DNA of 64,000 nucleotides from the NCBI RefSeq assembly GCF_039535785.1, contig NZ_BAAAXV010000011.1, forward strand, positions 248,001-312,000, in the 5' to 3' direction. Shown here in pieces: positions 24,797 to 35,666 of the stretch. Position 1 is the first letter of the stretch. Each line of letters starts with the position of its first letter. Under the pieces are notes generated by a model. It searched no databases. It was not told where the DNA came from and saw only the letters and a list, made by a program, of their open reading frames with translations. The position numbers and the translations under genes are program-made. The stretch is from Nonomuraea helvata. GTDB taxonomy: Bacteria > Actinomycetota > Actinomycetes > Streptosporangiales > Streptosporangiaceae.

Positions 24797-25507
24797 ATGC
24801 AGCTGGCCCCTGGAGTCCATGTCGCCATCACCGACCGCCACGGAGGCGTCAGCGTCCCGCCGTACGGGTCGCGCAATCTCGGCGGCCTGGTCGGGGACGA
24901 CCCGGAGGCCGTGCGGGCCAACCGGGCGGGCGTGGCGGCCGAGCTGGGCGTGCGGGGCATCGTGTTCATGCGCCAGGTCCACGGCGCCGACGTCGCCTAC
25001 GTGAGCGAGCCGTTCGGGGACGATCCGCCGGCGCTCGACGGGGTGTTCACCACCGAGCCGGGCCTGGCGCTGGCCTCGCTCGGCGCCGACTGCCCGGCGG
25101 TGCTGGTGGCCGATCCGGTGGCGCGCATGGTCGGCGCGGCGCACTCCGGCCGCCCGGGCACCGAGGCGGGCATCGCGAGCGCCCTGGTGGCGGCCATGGC
25201 GGCCAAGGGCGCCGAGCCGGGGCGGATGGTCGCGCTGATCGGGCCGGGCGCGTGCGGCCGCTGCTACGAGGTGCCCGCCGAGCTGCGCGAACGGGTGGCC
25301 GCCCGTGTCCCCGAGACGTGGTCCACGACGTCGTGGGACACGCCCGCGCTCGACCTGCGGGCCGGGATCGAGGCCCAGCTCCGCGCGGCCGGGTTGCCGG
25401 ACGTACGCCATGACGCCCGCTGCACGATCGAGTCGGAGGAGCTGTACTCGCACCGCCGAGAGCAGCCGGGCGGCCGCTTCGCCGGGATCATCTGGCTCGC
25501 CCGCTGA
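24797..25507 (+). CDS. PgeF/YfiH family multicopper-type purine nucleoside phosphorylase
   Basis: 236 residues of the polyphenol oxidase/laccase-domain (YfiH, YlmD, PgeF) family. Metal-ligand blocks are present: MRQVHGADVAYV (near 57-68), SLGADCPAVLVADP (near 94-107) and AAHSGRPG (near 115-122). Members act on purine nucleosides and have a role in peptidoglycan editing in some bacteria. It starts 9 bases after the merR stop, so it may share its transcript. In many actinobacteria the homologue lies by ftsZ, but no division gene is near here, so it could be a second copy. Family membership is clear; the physiological role is not. Confidence 0.82.
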   Translation: MQLAPGVHVAITDRHGGVSVPPYGSRNLGGLVGDDPEAVRANRAGVAAELGVRGIVFMRQVHGADVAYVSEPFGDDPPALDGVFTTEPGLALASLGADCPAVLVADPVARMVGAAHSGRPGTEAGIASALVAAMAAKGAEPGRMVALIGPGACGRCYEVPAELRERVAARVPETWSTTSWDTPALDLRAGIEAQLRAAGLPDVRHDARCTIESEELYSHRREQPGGRFAGIIWLAR

Positions 25508-25529
25508 CGTCGGGACCTACGTGCGCGGT

Positions 25530-26702
25530 CTATCGGGCCAGGATGTCGTCGAGGTCGTAGCTGACGGGCCGTTCGAGCTGCTCGTACGTGCATGACTCAG
25601 GGGTGCGGTCGGGCCGCCACCGCCGCCACTGGGCGGTGTGCCGGAAGCGGTCGCCTTCCATCTGGTCGTAGGCCACCTCGATCACCAGCTCCGGCCTGAG
25701 AGGGATGAACGACAGGTCCTTCTTGGCGTTCCATCGCGACACCGCGCCCGGCACCCGCTGCCCGCCGCGCGAGGGGCCGGTGGCGGGCTGGCCGATGTTG
25801 GCCGCCGCCTGCTCGGCCCAGTGGCCCCAGGGGTGCTCGCTCAGCTCCGCGATGTACGGCCTGATCTCCTCCACCAGCTCGGCCCTGCGCGCCATGGGGA
25901 ACGAGGCCGCCACCCCCACATGGTGCAGCCGGCCGTCGTCGCCGTAGAGGCCGAGCAGCAGCGACCCCACGATCGGGCCCGACTTGTGCTCGCGGTAGCC
26001 GCAGATCACCACGTCGGCCGTGCGCTCGTGCTTGACCTTGAACATGGTGCGCTTGTCGGGGACGTACGGCTGGTCGCCCGGCTTGACGATGATGCCGTCG
26101 AGCCCCGCGCCCTCGAACGTCTCGAACCACTCGGCGGCCTGCTCGTCGCTGGTCGTGACCGGGGTCAGCCGGATGGACTCCCCCTTTTCCGGAAATATCC
26201 GCTCAAGGCGCGCCCGCCGCTCCGAGAACGGCTCCTCCATCAGCGACTCGTCGCCCAACGCGAGCAGGTCGAACGCGATGAACTGGGCCGGAGTCTGCTC
26301 CGACAGCAACGTCACCCGCGAGGCGGCCGGATGGATGCGCTGCTGCAGCGCGTCGAAGTCGAGCTGCGACCCCCTGGGCAGCACGATCTCGCCGTCCACC
26401 ACGCACCTGTCCGGCAGCTCGGCCCTGACCGCCTCGACCAGCTCGGGGAAGTAGCGTGTGAACGGCCGCTCGTTACGGCTGCCCAGGTAGACCTCGTCGC
26501 CGTCGCGGAACACGATGCAGCGGAAGCCGTCCCACTTCGGCTCGTAGAACAGCGTGCCGTTCTGCTTGGGCATGGCCTTGACCGGCTTGGCCAGCATGGG
26601 CGGCACGGGAGGGCGCACCGGCAGGTTGGGCACCGGCTCCGGCTCTGGTTCAACGGGCGCCGGCTCTTCGACAGGCTCGGTCTGGTCAGTCGGCTCGCTC
26701 AT
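25530..26702 (-). CDS. ATP-dependent DNA ligase (LigC type)
   Basis: 390 residues. The nucleotidyl-transferase motif KWDG has the AMP-accepting Lys56, followed by RNE, VVDGEIV, the LEGIIVKP-like DGIIVKPGD and FKVKHERTAD motifs, then a C-terminal OB-fold region. This is the length of stand-alone LigC used in short-patch repair and back-up end joining. The first 45 residues are a Pro/Glu-rich tail. The ATG at 26702 overlaps the end of the RibD-type gene by 17 bases, so the pair is coupled. The polymerase-type partner gene lies 19 kb away. Confidence 0.92.
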   Translation of the reverse strand: MSEPTDQTEPVEEPAPVEPEPEPVPNLPVRPPVPPMLAKPVKAMPKQNGTLFYEPKWDGFRCIVFRDGDEVYLGSRNERPFTRYFPELVEAVRAELPDRCVVDGEIVLPRGSQLDFDALQQRIHPAASRVTLLSEQTPAQFIAFDLLALGDESLMEEPFSERRARLERIFPEKGESIRLTPVTTSDEQAAEWFETFEGAGLDGIIVKPGDQPYVPDKRTMFKVKHERTADVVICGYREHKSGPIVGSLLLGLYGDDGRLHHVGVAASFPMARRAELVEEIRPYIAELSEHPWGHWAEQAAANIGQPATGPSRGGQRVPGAVSRWNAKKDLSFIPLRPELVIEVAYDQMEGDRFRHTAQWRRWRPDRTPESCTYEQLERPVSYDLDDILAR

Positions 26703-27414
26703 CGCTCTGCTCCCTCGTGTATTTGCAGAAGAGGACCCCCTCCTCTTCCAGGACCTGGCTGAGGCCCAGTGTGACCTGCGCGGGCTCACCGTTGACGATG
26801 CGCGCCGCGCCGCCGCCGACCAGCAGCGGACTGATCGACAGGCAGAGCTCGTCGACCAGGTCGTCCGCCGAGAGCTGGGCGTTGACCCTGGGGCCGCCCT
26901 CGCACAGGATCCTGGTCAGGCCGCGCTCGTGCAGCGCGGCCACGGCCCGCCGCATGTCGACGCCCTCCTCTCCGGCGACGACGACGTCGGAGCCCCTGGC
27001 CGCCGCCTTGCGCCGCTCGCCCGGGGCGGCCTCGCAGGTGATCACGATCGTCCTGCTGGGGGCGTCGGCGAACCGCTCGAGGTCGAAGTCGAGGCTGCGG
27101 CTGATGACCGCGATGGGCGGCACGTCGGCTCGGCCCGCGCGGATCGCGGCCCACGTGTCGCGCGGCTTGATCGGGCCGTAGCCCTCCTTGCGCACGGTGG
27201 CGGCCCCCGCGACGACGACGTCGGCCAGGCCGCGCAGGATCTGGAAGATCTGCTTGTCGCCGCTGCTGGACAGACCGCCCGATCGGCCCTTCAACCACGC
27301 CGCGCCGTCGGCGCTGGCCACCATGTTGAGCCGCAGCCACGGCCGGCCCTCGGGGTAGGCGTACGCCTGAACGATGTCCGGGTTGTCCTTTATGTCGGGA
27401 TAGATGCGCCGCAC
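26686..27414 (-). CDS. RibD C-terminal-type pyrimidine reductase
   Basis: About 242 residues of the dihydrofolate-reductase-like RibD C-terminal family, which reduces 5-amino-6-ribosylaminouracil phosphate in riboflavin synthesis; stand-alone members in actinobacteria often have unknown substrates. Motifs seen are RLNMVASADGAAW, VVVAGAATVRKEGYG, ILCEGGPRVNAQL and LVGGGAARIV. There is no deaminase domain. GTG 27414 begins the family-like MRRIYPD; GTG 27432 is also possible, and neither has a good spacing to AGAGGA. It is coupled to the ligase gene downstream (17-base overlap), an unusual partner. Confidence 0.82.
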   Translation of the reverse strand: MRRIYPDIKDNPDIVQAYAYPEGRPWLRLNMVASADGAAWLKGRSGGLSSSGDKQIFQILRGLADVVVAGAATVRKEGYGPIKPRDTWAAIRAGRADVPPIAVISRSLDFDLERFADAPSRTIVITCEAAPGERRKAAARGSDVVVAGEEGVDMRRAVAALHERGLTRILCEGGPRVNAQLSADDLVDELCLSISPLLVGGGAARIVNGEPAQVTLGLSQVLEEEGVLFCKYTREQSDERAD

Positions 27415-27492
27415 TCCTCTACCTTGGCACACCCCACCGACAACCCACGCCCACGACCCTTCCCGGCCGGTCGGCCCCGACGGTGGGCATCA

Positions 27493-27876
27493 TCATGCAC
27501 CCGAGACGCCGAACGGGTTGTCGATCGCGTACCGCCAGCGCCCGTCCTCGCCGCGCCGGGCGACGTCGGTGGCGGTGCCCTCGATGTGGACGTGCTGGCC
27601 GTCGGCGTCCGTCCCGTCGATCGTCCAGTCCACGACCAGCAGCGCGAGGTCCCCGGTCGTGTAGACGTGCCGCGGGCGGACGCTGACCGGCACCCCGAGG
27701 CCGGCGAACGCGGCGTTGGCGGCCTGGGCCTCCGCGCCGGTCAGCGGCATGCCCGGCTCGGGCACGAACACCGCCCCGCTCTCGTACACCTCGGCCAGTG
27801 CTGCCAGGTCGCCGCTGTTGAACCGCTCGGCGAACACCGCCGGCACGTCCTCCGGCCGCTCCGCAAGCTCCCGCAT
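27493..27876 (-). CDS. SnoaL/DUF4440-like NTF2-fold protein
   Basis: 127 residues from the ATG at 27876. PAVFAERFNSGDLAALAEVY starts the NTF2-like cone fold, followed by VFVPEPGMPLTGAEAQ and strands ending RWRYAIDNPFG, as in the YybH/DUF4440 group. The active site is not predictable. It is divergent from an HxlR regulator, with 64 bases between the starts, which suggests that HxlR controls it. Upstream codons in the open frame are not family-like. Confidence 0.78.
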   Translation of the reverse strand: MRELAERPEDVPAVFAERFNSGDLAALAEVYESGAVFVPEPGMPLTGAEAQAANAAFAGLGVPVSVRPRHVYTTGDLALLVVDWTIDGTDADGQHVHIEGTATDVARRGEDGRWRYAIDNPFGVSGA

Positions 27877-27940
27877 TGTCCGTCCACGTCCTTCCGCAAG
27901 GTAGAAACACCTGAGACGAGGAACGCTAGGAGGCGCCATC

Positions 27941-28333
27941 GTGGCTCACCAAACGGTTGGTCATGCGGTCCGGCCCGGCCTGCCCGACGACCCGTCGGCC
28001 GCCGTCACCGAACCCGACCCGGCATGCCCGGTGGAGATCACCCTTGCCGTGCTGCGCGGCCGCTGGACGACCTTGGTGGTACGCGAGCTCCTGCGGGGCG
28101 AATGTACGTTCACCGAGCTCCGGGAGGCGCTGCCCGCGCTGTCGGACAAGGTCCTGTCGGACCGGCTGGCGCAGCTGACGCAGGCCGGTGTCCTCATCCG
28201 GCACCGCCGGCCCGGCTGGCCGCCGCGCACCCGCTACCAGCTGACCCCGAAGGGGCGCGGCCTCGGGCCCGTGCTGCAGGCCCTGTGGGACTGGGGGGCG
28301 GAACACCACCCACCCTCGCCGGAGCGACCCTGA
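27941..28333 (+). CDS. HxlR-family winged-helix regulator
   Basis: 130 residues from GTG 27941. After a variable 28-residue tail, the HxlR pattern is clear: CPVEITLAVLRGRWTTLVVRELL, FTELREALPALSDKVLSDRL, then GVLIRHRR and the wing VRYQLTPKGRGLGPVLQAL, with one conserved Cys29 at the usual place. Members sense quinones, aldehydes or redox stress through that Cys in some cases. It faces the NTF2-fold gene; the pair is likely one regulatory unit. Confidence 0.88.
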   Translation: MAHQTVGHAVRPGLPDDPSAAVTEPDPACPVEITLAVLRGRWTTLVVRELLRGECTFTELREALPALSDKVLSDRLAQLTQAGVLIRHRRPGWPPRTRYQLTPKGRGLGPVLQALWDWGAEHHPPSPERP

Positions 28334-28865
28334 AAGCACTTCCCGGCCCGGGACTCCCGAAGCTCCGGCGACACTCCTGCTGGGTCCTGTGATCTTTGGA
28401 GGTCGCCGGTGAGGGATTCCACGCCGAGGTCACTGGCCTCGCGTTTCCGCCGCCGCGCATCGGGCTTAGCGTCTTCGACTCTCTGTGTTTATTGAGTAAA
28501 ACGGACATCAGCGTGGCCTCGTCGCTTGCCGGCCGAGGCCGGGCAGCGATCCGGTGGAAGCCGATGTCGCGTCCGTCCGGCGAGCCGGGCGGACCGTGGT
28601 TGAGAGCCGCGTTGTCGGGGCCTGACTTCGCATTCCTGGATGGAGTGCGGCTCTTGGGCCACCGCCCCGCCGGACACTGTCCCGTTGGTGCGGACACCAA
28701 TGGGGGCGGGGACCGGGCACCAGTCAGGCACCCGGCTGTGACTGAATATTACCGTCCGCTTACCCTCGGTCGCAATGGATCGACTGAGAGAAAAACGAAC
28801 AACAGTTCCACTGGCAACCACGGGCCCGCAAAGCGAGCGCCAGCAGCAGGTCATAACCTGCATGG
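28334..28865. other. 532-bp gap with dispersed repeat and inverted repeat
   Basis: No intact gene is seen. It contains repeat copy B (28468-28542) and, near 28680-28710, arms CCGTTGGTG and CACCAATGG around CGGA, which pair over 9 bases with one G-T. Short frames on both strands show no family signal. It looks like leftover DNA of an insertion or rearrangement. Confidence 0.5.
28468..28542. repeat. 75-bp dispersed repeat, copy B
   Basis: Matches copy A at 10977-11052 with four substitutions and a one-base gap near TTTA(CAGG/TTG)AG. The hairpin arms GGCCTCG/CGAGGCC are conserved, while loop bases vary. Unlike copy A, its flanks are not recognisable gene fragments. Confidence 0.75.
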
Positions 28866-29393
28866 GTGCAGCGCATCCTCGTAGTGGGTATCAGCGGGGC
28901 GGGTAAGTCGACCATGGCGCGGGCCTTGAGCAGCCGGCTCGCGGTGCCCTATCACGAGATGGACGCCCTGTACTTCGCCGGTCCTGGCTGGGCCGTGAAC
29001 GAGCGGTTTCCCGCTCAGGTCGCAGAGATCGCCGGTTCGCCGGCCTGGGTCTTCGACTCGTTCGGCTATCCGGCGGTCCGTGATTTGCTGTGGGAGCGTG
29101 CTGACACCGTCGTATGGCTGGACTACCCACGGCGGGTCATCATGCCTCGGATCCTGCGGCGGTCACTGCGCAGGACACTTCTCCGCGAGTCGATCTTCAA
29201 CGGGAACCGCGAGTCAGTGGCGGAATGGTTCCGGCGGGATCATCCCGCATGGTGGGCGTGGTCCCAGCACGCGGCGCGGCGAGCGGACATACAGCGGCGC
29301 GTCCATGATCCGCGCTTCGCCCCTTTGAACGTGATCCGCCTCACCGCTGTGCGATCGTCGGCGTCGTGGCTTGGTTCCGTCGGGCATCGGTGA
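28866..29393 (+). CDS. P-loop kinase of the FlaR/adenylate-kinase-like group
   Basis: 175 residues from GTG 28866. The Walker A GISGAGKSTMA is at residues 8-18, followed by PYHEMDALYFAGPGW, the pattern of 'topology modulation/FlaR' type small kinases. TVVWLDYPRRVIMPRILRRSLRR is the conserved second half, followed by the lid-like W-rich HPAWWAWSQH. Such proteins are predicted phosphotransferases of unknown substrate. The ribosome site is weak. No operon partner. Confidence 0.75.
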   Translation: MQRILVVGISGAGKSTMARALSSRLAVPYHEMDALYFAGPGWAVNERFPAQVAEIAGSPAWVFDSFGYPAVRDLLWERADTVVWLDYPRRVIMPRILRRSLRRTLLRESIFNGNRESVAEWFRRDHPAWWAWSQHAARRADIQRRVHDPRFAPLNVIRLTAVRSSASWLGSVGHR

Positions 29394-29537
29394 CGATCAA
29401 GCTACGGGTGCCGGCCTCGGGCGGGGCGGTCGGTCTCGGGAAGGGTGGTTTCAGGACATATAGCGCTTTTGTGTATTACGAGGACGTACGGGCGTTCATG
29501 TGCTTACCGTGACGGCAGGGATGGGGAGGGAGGCCCA

Positions 29538-29933
29538 GTGGGTCTGGTCACCGCTGCCGCATGGACCGTCGCCGCGCTCGCCGGGGTGTACCTGCTCTAC
29601 TTCTGGCTGGCCGGAGGCGGCCTGCGCCGGGCCAAGGTGACCCGGTTCCCGGCCGCCCTCGTGTTCGCCCACCCGGCGCTGGCCGTGTCGGCGCTGGTGT
29701 GCTGGATCGCCGGGCTGGTCACGGGGAGCCGGGTGCTCGCGTGGGTGGCGTTCGGGGGATTGGCGGCGGCGGCGCTGCTGGGGTTCGCGATGTTCACGCG
29801 GTGGCTCGGGGCCGGGCGGCACAAGGTGAGCGGCCGGGGGTTCCCGGTGCTGGCGGTGGCGTTGCACGGGCTGGCGGGAGTGGCGACGTTCGCGCTGGTG
29901 CTCCTCACCGCCAGCGCGCCCCGCCTCTTCTGA
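29538..29933 (+). CDS. Small four-helix membrane protein
   Basis: 131 residues from GTG 29538, with GGAGGGAGG about 5 bases upstream. Four hydrophobic helices are predicted at roughly 5-23, 38-58, 62-80 and 103-125, with basic loops (RRAKVTRF, RWLGAGRHKVSGRG) probably in the cytoplasm. I do not recognise a family. It ends 27 bases from the convergent glgX stop. Confidence 0.6.
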   Translation: MGLVTAAAWTVAALAGVYLLYFWLAGGGLRRAKVTRFPAALVFAHPALAVSALVCWIAGLVTGSRVLAWVAFGGLAAAALLGFAMFTRWLGAGRHKVSGRGFPVLAVALHGLAGVATFALVLLTASAPRLF

Positions 29934-29960
29934 GCTGGACCCGTTGTGGGACGCCGCCGC

Positions 29961-32096
<2,136 letters not shown>

Positions 32097-32220
32097 GTGA
32101 CCGTATTGTCGCATGCGAACGTGCTCTTGGTCTCTCAATAACCCGATCGCCCTTCGTACAGGGGGGTACCCCAGCGTGCTGCAGAGGGCGCCCCCCGGCG
32201 TGTCGGCAAGCGTCGGACAA

Positions 32221-32646
32221 TCAGAGCAGCTCAGCCTCAAGCGTGATCGTGGTGCCCGCCAGGGCCTTGCTGACCGGACAGTTGGCCTTGGCCGTCTCGG
32301 CGGCCTCCTGGAACTGCTCGGCCGAGATGCCCGGCACGTGCCCCTTCACCGTGAGCACGATGCCCGTGATGCCCTCGCCCGGCTGGAACGTCACGTCGGC
32401 GCTCGTCTCCAGCGACTCCGGCGGGGTGCCGGCGCCGGCCAGCCCGTGCGAGAGCGCCATCGAGAAGCAGGACGAGTGGGCGGCGGCGATGAGCTCCTCG
32501 GGGGAGGTCTTGCCATTGGCCTCCTGGGACCTGGACGCCCAGGTGACCTCGAACGTGCCCACGCCGGACGTGTTCAGCGAGACCGTGCCCGAGCCGTTGA
32601 TCAGGGCGCCCTTCCACTCGGTGGTGGCGGTGCGGGTGGTGGCCAT
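32221..32646 (-). CDS. OsmC/Ohr-family peroxiredoxin
   Basis: 141 residues. The two redox Cys are Cys60 (AHSSCFSMAL) and Cys123 (ANCPVSKAL), at the places used by OsmC/Ohr proteins to reduce organic hydroperoxides. Early residues TATTEWKGALINGSGTVSL and the GKTSPEELIAAAHSSC block favour the OsmC branch. It is a single gene, 124 bases from the glgX start on the same strand, so an independent promoter is likely. The stop lies in the region upstream of glgX. Confidence 0.9.
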   Translation of the reverse strand: MATTRTATTEWKGALINGSGTVSLNTSGVGTFEVTWASRSQEANGKTSPEELIAAAHSSCFSMALSHGLAGAGTPPESLETSADVTFQPGEGITGIVLTVKGHVPGISAEQFQEAAETAKANCPVSKALAGTTITLEAELL

Positions 32647-32796
32647 GCGTTTGCTCCCTCCGTGGTGGTCCTCCGACCTTATCGCGAGCGGTCAAAGTGC
32701 GGTCCGCCGGTCATCCGCCTCTACTTTTCCGGCGAATAATGACATGCTCGGGTCGCGGCGCACCCGCCGCCTTGGTCCGGATTACACGGGAGTGTG

Positions 32797-33354
32797 GTGC
32801 CAGTGGAGGCACCGTACGACGACCGCCTGTTGCACCGGCGGGTGGTCGGCGGCGACGAGTCCGCGCTGGGCGAGGTCTACGATCGGCTCTCCCCGCTGAT
32901 CTTCGGTCTCGCCCTGCGGGTCACCAGGGACCGGGTGATCGCCGAGGACATCACTCAGGAGGTCTTTCTGGTCTTCTGGGAGCGGCCGCTCGCCTACGAC
33001 CCCGAGCGTGGCACCTTACGCGCGTGGCTGGCGACGATCGCCCACCGCCGGGCGGTCGACCATGTACGCGCCGAGGAACGCCGGCGGGTGTCCGCGCTGG
33101 GGCCGAGGCTGTTCGAGCGCGAACCCGCGAGACTGGAGGACACCGTGCTCGCCGCCGACGAGGCCGAGCGGGTGCGGCAGGCGGTGACGTCACTGCCCGA
33201 CGGCCTCCGGGAGGCGGTGGAGCTCGCCTATTTCGGCGGCAGGACCTACCGGCAGGTAGGAGAGGAACTGGGCGTGCCCGAGGGCACGGCCAAATCGCGC
33301 ATCCGGCTGGCGCTGAGACGCCTGGCGGACGCGCTTGCGGAGGAAGAGGTGTAA
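32797..33354 (+). CDS. ECF RNA polymerase sigma factor
   Basis: 185 residues. Region 2 reads EVYDRLSPLIFGLALRVTRDRVIAEDITQEVFLVFWERP with the DITQEVF core; region 4 is LPDGLREAVELAYFGGRTYRQVGEELGVPEGTAKSRI. This is an extracytoplasmic-function sigma factor of the SigK/SigL-like sort. GTG 32797 is chosen over 32794 because CGGGAG ends 4 bases before. The stop TAA shares its last A with the start ATG of the next gene, so the sigma factor and its partner are made together. Confidence 0.9.
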   Translation: MPVEAPYDDRLLHRRVVGGDESALGEVYDRLSPLIFGLALRVTRDRVIAEDITQEVFLVFWERPLAYDPERGTLRAWLATIAHRRAVDHVRAEERRRVSALGPRLFEREPARLEDTVLAADEAERVRQAVTSLPDGLREAVELAYFGGRTYRQVGEELGVPEGTAKSRIRLALRRLADALAEEEV

Positions 33355-34244
33355 TGGACCCCGTCGAGCGCCTCTACCTGGACGCGATGATGGAGGACCC
33401 GGGGGTGCCGGCCCGCTCGCTGCGACCCCAGCTCCTGGCCGGGGCCAGGGCCCGGCGCAGGCCCGCGGCTCCCACCGCGCCCTGGGCGGAGCCGTACGCG
33501 GGCCGGGTGGCCGCGATGGACGCGCTGCTCGCCTCGGCCGAGGACGACGACTGGTCGCGCGTGATCGTCGAGGGCTGGACCCTCCAGGAACTGGTCGCCC
33601 ACCTGGCCGCCAAGGACGGCCTGCTGGCCGCCTCCGTGGGGGCTCCCGTGCTGGGCCCGCCCATGGGGGCGACGGACTCGCTGGGACGTACGGGCGACGT
33701 GCAGGCGTACGAGCGCGCCCGCAGCCCCGAGCAGACGAGAAGGGACTGGCGGGCCCAGGCCGACGCCCTCTGCCGCCACCTGGCGGACCTGCCGCCCACG
33801 ACCCCCGCGACGCTGGACGGCATGGAGGTGCCGGTACGTGACCAGATCCTGGCGAGATGCCTGGAGACCTGGATCCACACCGCCGACGCCGCACAGACCG
33901 CCCGGATCCGCCTGCCCGACCCCGTCGCGGACCACATCCGCCCGACCGCCGACCTGTGCGCCCGCCTGCTGCCCTGGACGATGCTCCTGTCGGGCCTGGA
34001 CGGCTCCGGCCGTACCCTCCGCCTCACCCTGACCGGCGACGGCGGGGGCGAGTGGCAGGTGCCGCTGGGGGTCGAGGACGCCGGGCCCGGGACGCCGGAC
34101 GCGCACATCACGGCGGACGTGGTCGCGTTCTGCTTCCTGCTGGGCGGCAGGGGAGACCCGGCCGAGTTCCCCGCCGAGCTGGCCGGCGACCTCTCGCTGG
34201 CCAGGGACGTCCTCACCACGGCGCCCGCGCTTTCCGGCCCCTGA
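33354..34244 (+). CDS. DinB-fold maleylpyruvate-isomerase-like partner of the ECF factor
   Basis: 296 residues. The mycothiol-dependent maleylpyruvate isomerase N-terminal (MDMPI/DinB-like) domain is seen with the metal motifs ELVAHLAAKDG (first His) and LETWIHTADAAQ (Glu and second His), followed by a C-terminal MDMPI-type domain. Its start overlaps the ECF stop (TAATG). In other actinobacteria such proteins sit by ECF factors and have been proposed as zinc/thiol-linked regulators or anti-sigma factors; that role is inferred. No membrane segment is present. Confidence 0.8.
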   Translation: MDPVERLYLDAMMEDPGVPARSLRPQLLAGARARRRPAAPTAPWAEPYAGRVAAMDALLASAEDDDWSRVIVEGWTLQELVAHLAAKDGLLAASVGAPVLGPPMGATDSLGRTGDVQAYERARSPEQTRRDWRAQADALCRHLADLPPTTPATLDGMEVPVRDQILARCLETWIHTADAAQTARIRLPDPVADHIRPTADLCARLLPWTMLLSGLDGSGRTLRLTLTGDGGGEWQVPLGVEDAGPGTPDAHITADVVAFCFLLGGRGDPAEFPAELAGDLSLARDVLTTAPALSGP

Positions 34245-34317
34245 TTCCGATGATTTCCCGGGCGTCCGCCGGTCTGTCCTTGTGAGAATGGGAGTCGGAC
34301 CGACACAGGGAGTCACG

Positions 34318-35520
34318 ATGAGCGGTGGGCTGTCCCAGGCCGGACTCAGGCGCATGCGCAAGGCGCTCGACGGCACTGTCACGCGCGGTGAGGCGCCGGG
34401 GCTGGTGGCGCTCGTGCATCGGCACGGGGAGACGTACGTGACCGAGCACGGCACGACGGAGGTCGGCGGCAGCGCGCCCATGCGGCGGGACACCCTGTTC
34501 CGCCTCGCGTCGATGGGCAAGCCGATCACGGCCGTGGCCGCGATGATCCTCGTCGAGGAGTGCCGGCTGCGGCTGGACGACCCGGTGGACGACCTGATCC
34601 CCGAGCTGGCCGGGCGGCGCGTGCTGCGGCGGATCGACGGGCCGGTCGACGACACCGTGCCGGCCGAGCGCCCGATCACCCTGCGCGACCTGCTGACCTC
34701 CCGCCTCGGCCTGGGAGCGATCATCGCGCCTCCCGGCAGCTACCCCATCCAGCGGGCGATCGACGAGGCGGGGCTCGGGGTCGGGGTGGACGGGCCGGCG
34801 GTCGAGCCCGACGAGTGGATCAAGCGGCTCGCCACGCTGCCGCTGGTCCACCAGCCGGGAGCCGTGTGGATGTACCACACCTCGATGGACGTGCTCGGCG
34901 TGCTGATCGCGCGTGCCGCGGGGCAGCCGTTCGACGGGTTCCTGCGTGAGCGGGTCTTCGAGCCGCTCGGCATGCGGGACACCGGCTTCCACCTGCCGGC
35001 CGCCAAGCTCGGCCGGCTGGCGGGGTCCTACGCCCTCGACCCCGCCACGGGCAAGCTGGTGCGCAGGAACGGCCCCCGAGAGGGGGCCTGGGACCGCCCA
35101 CCGGCCTTCCCGTCCGGCGGCGGCGCCCCGGGCCTGCTCTCGACCGCCGACGACTACCTGGCCTTCTGCCGCATGCTGCTCGACAAGGGCCGGTACGACG
35201 GCGGCCGGCTCCTGTCGCGGGCGTCGGTCGAGCTCATGACCACCGACCACCTCACGCCGGAGAACAAGGCGGGCAGCGAGATCTTCTTCGGCAGGGGCGC
35301 CGGCTGGGGGTTCGGGATCGGGACCAACGGCCACCGGGAGGACCTCGCCATCCGGCCGGGACGGTACGGCTGGGACGGCGGCCTGGGCACCTCGATGGCC
35401 GTCGATCCCACCGAGGGCGTGGTGGGCATCCTGCTCACCCAGCGGGCCCTGGGCGGGTCGCGGCTGCCGCGCGCGTTCGTGGACTTCTGGACGACGGCGT
35501 ACGCGGCGCTCGACGACTGA
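34318..35520 (+). CDS. Serine hydrolase of the beta-lactamase/EstB family
   Basis: 400 residues. The acylation motif SxxK is Ser65-Met-Gly-Lys68 (LASMGKPIT), and the Tyr motif is YHTS near residue 181. The third motif (HGG-type) is probably in the GWDGGLGT segment. There is no signal peptide, so it is a cytoplasmic esterase/peptidase-like enzyme and not a resistance beta-lactamase. The ATG at 34318 has GGGAG 7 bases upstream; the earlier in-frame start at 34282 lacks one. Same direction as the sigma factor pair, 73 bases downstream. Confidence 0.88.
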   Translation: MSGGLSQAGLRRMRKALDGTVTRGEAPGLVALVHRHGETYVTEHGTTEVGGSAPMRRDTLFRLASMGKPITAVAAMILVEECRLRLDDPVDDLIPELAGRRVLRRIDGPVDDTVPAERPITLRDLLTSRLGLGAIIAPPGSYPIQRAIDEAGLGVGVDGPAVEPDEWIKRLATLPLVHQPGAVWMYHTSMDVLGVLIARAAGQPFDGFLRERVFEPLGMRDTGFHLPAAKLGRLAGSYALDPATGKLVRRNGPREGAWDRPPAFPSGGGAPGLLSTADDYLAFCRMLLDKGRYDGGRLLSRASVELMTTDHLTPENKAGSEIFFGRGAGWGFGIGTNGHREDLAIRPGRYGWDGGLGTSMAVDPTEGVVGILLTQRALGGSRLPRAFVDFWTTAYAALDD

Positions 35521-35666
35521 GGGCCACGCGCGATCCGGCCGGGGGAGCCCGGCAGGACTTGACGCGTTGTTTGGCTTCGAGGAGGTAGCCGAGAATAGGC
35601 GCGTGGGTACGCCTTTGACGCCGTGACCCGGCACCACGCGTTTCGCACAGAGGAAAGGGGGTCCCC

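Noticed and set aside
10977..28542. The two 75-bp repeats as ends of one composite transposon
   Set aside because: They are in direct orientation 17 kb apart and the DNA between is ordinary conserved chromosome with no transposase, so a single element is unlikely.
34318..35520. The serine hydrolase as a beta-lactam resistance gene
   Set aside because: No signal peptide, and the SxxK/YxS layout is that of cytoplasmic esterase-like members.
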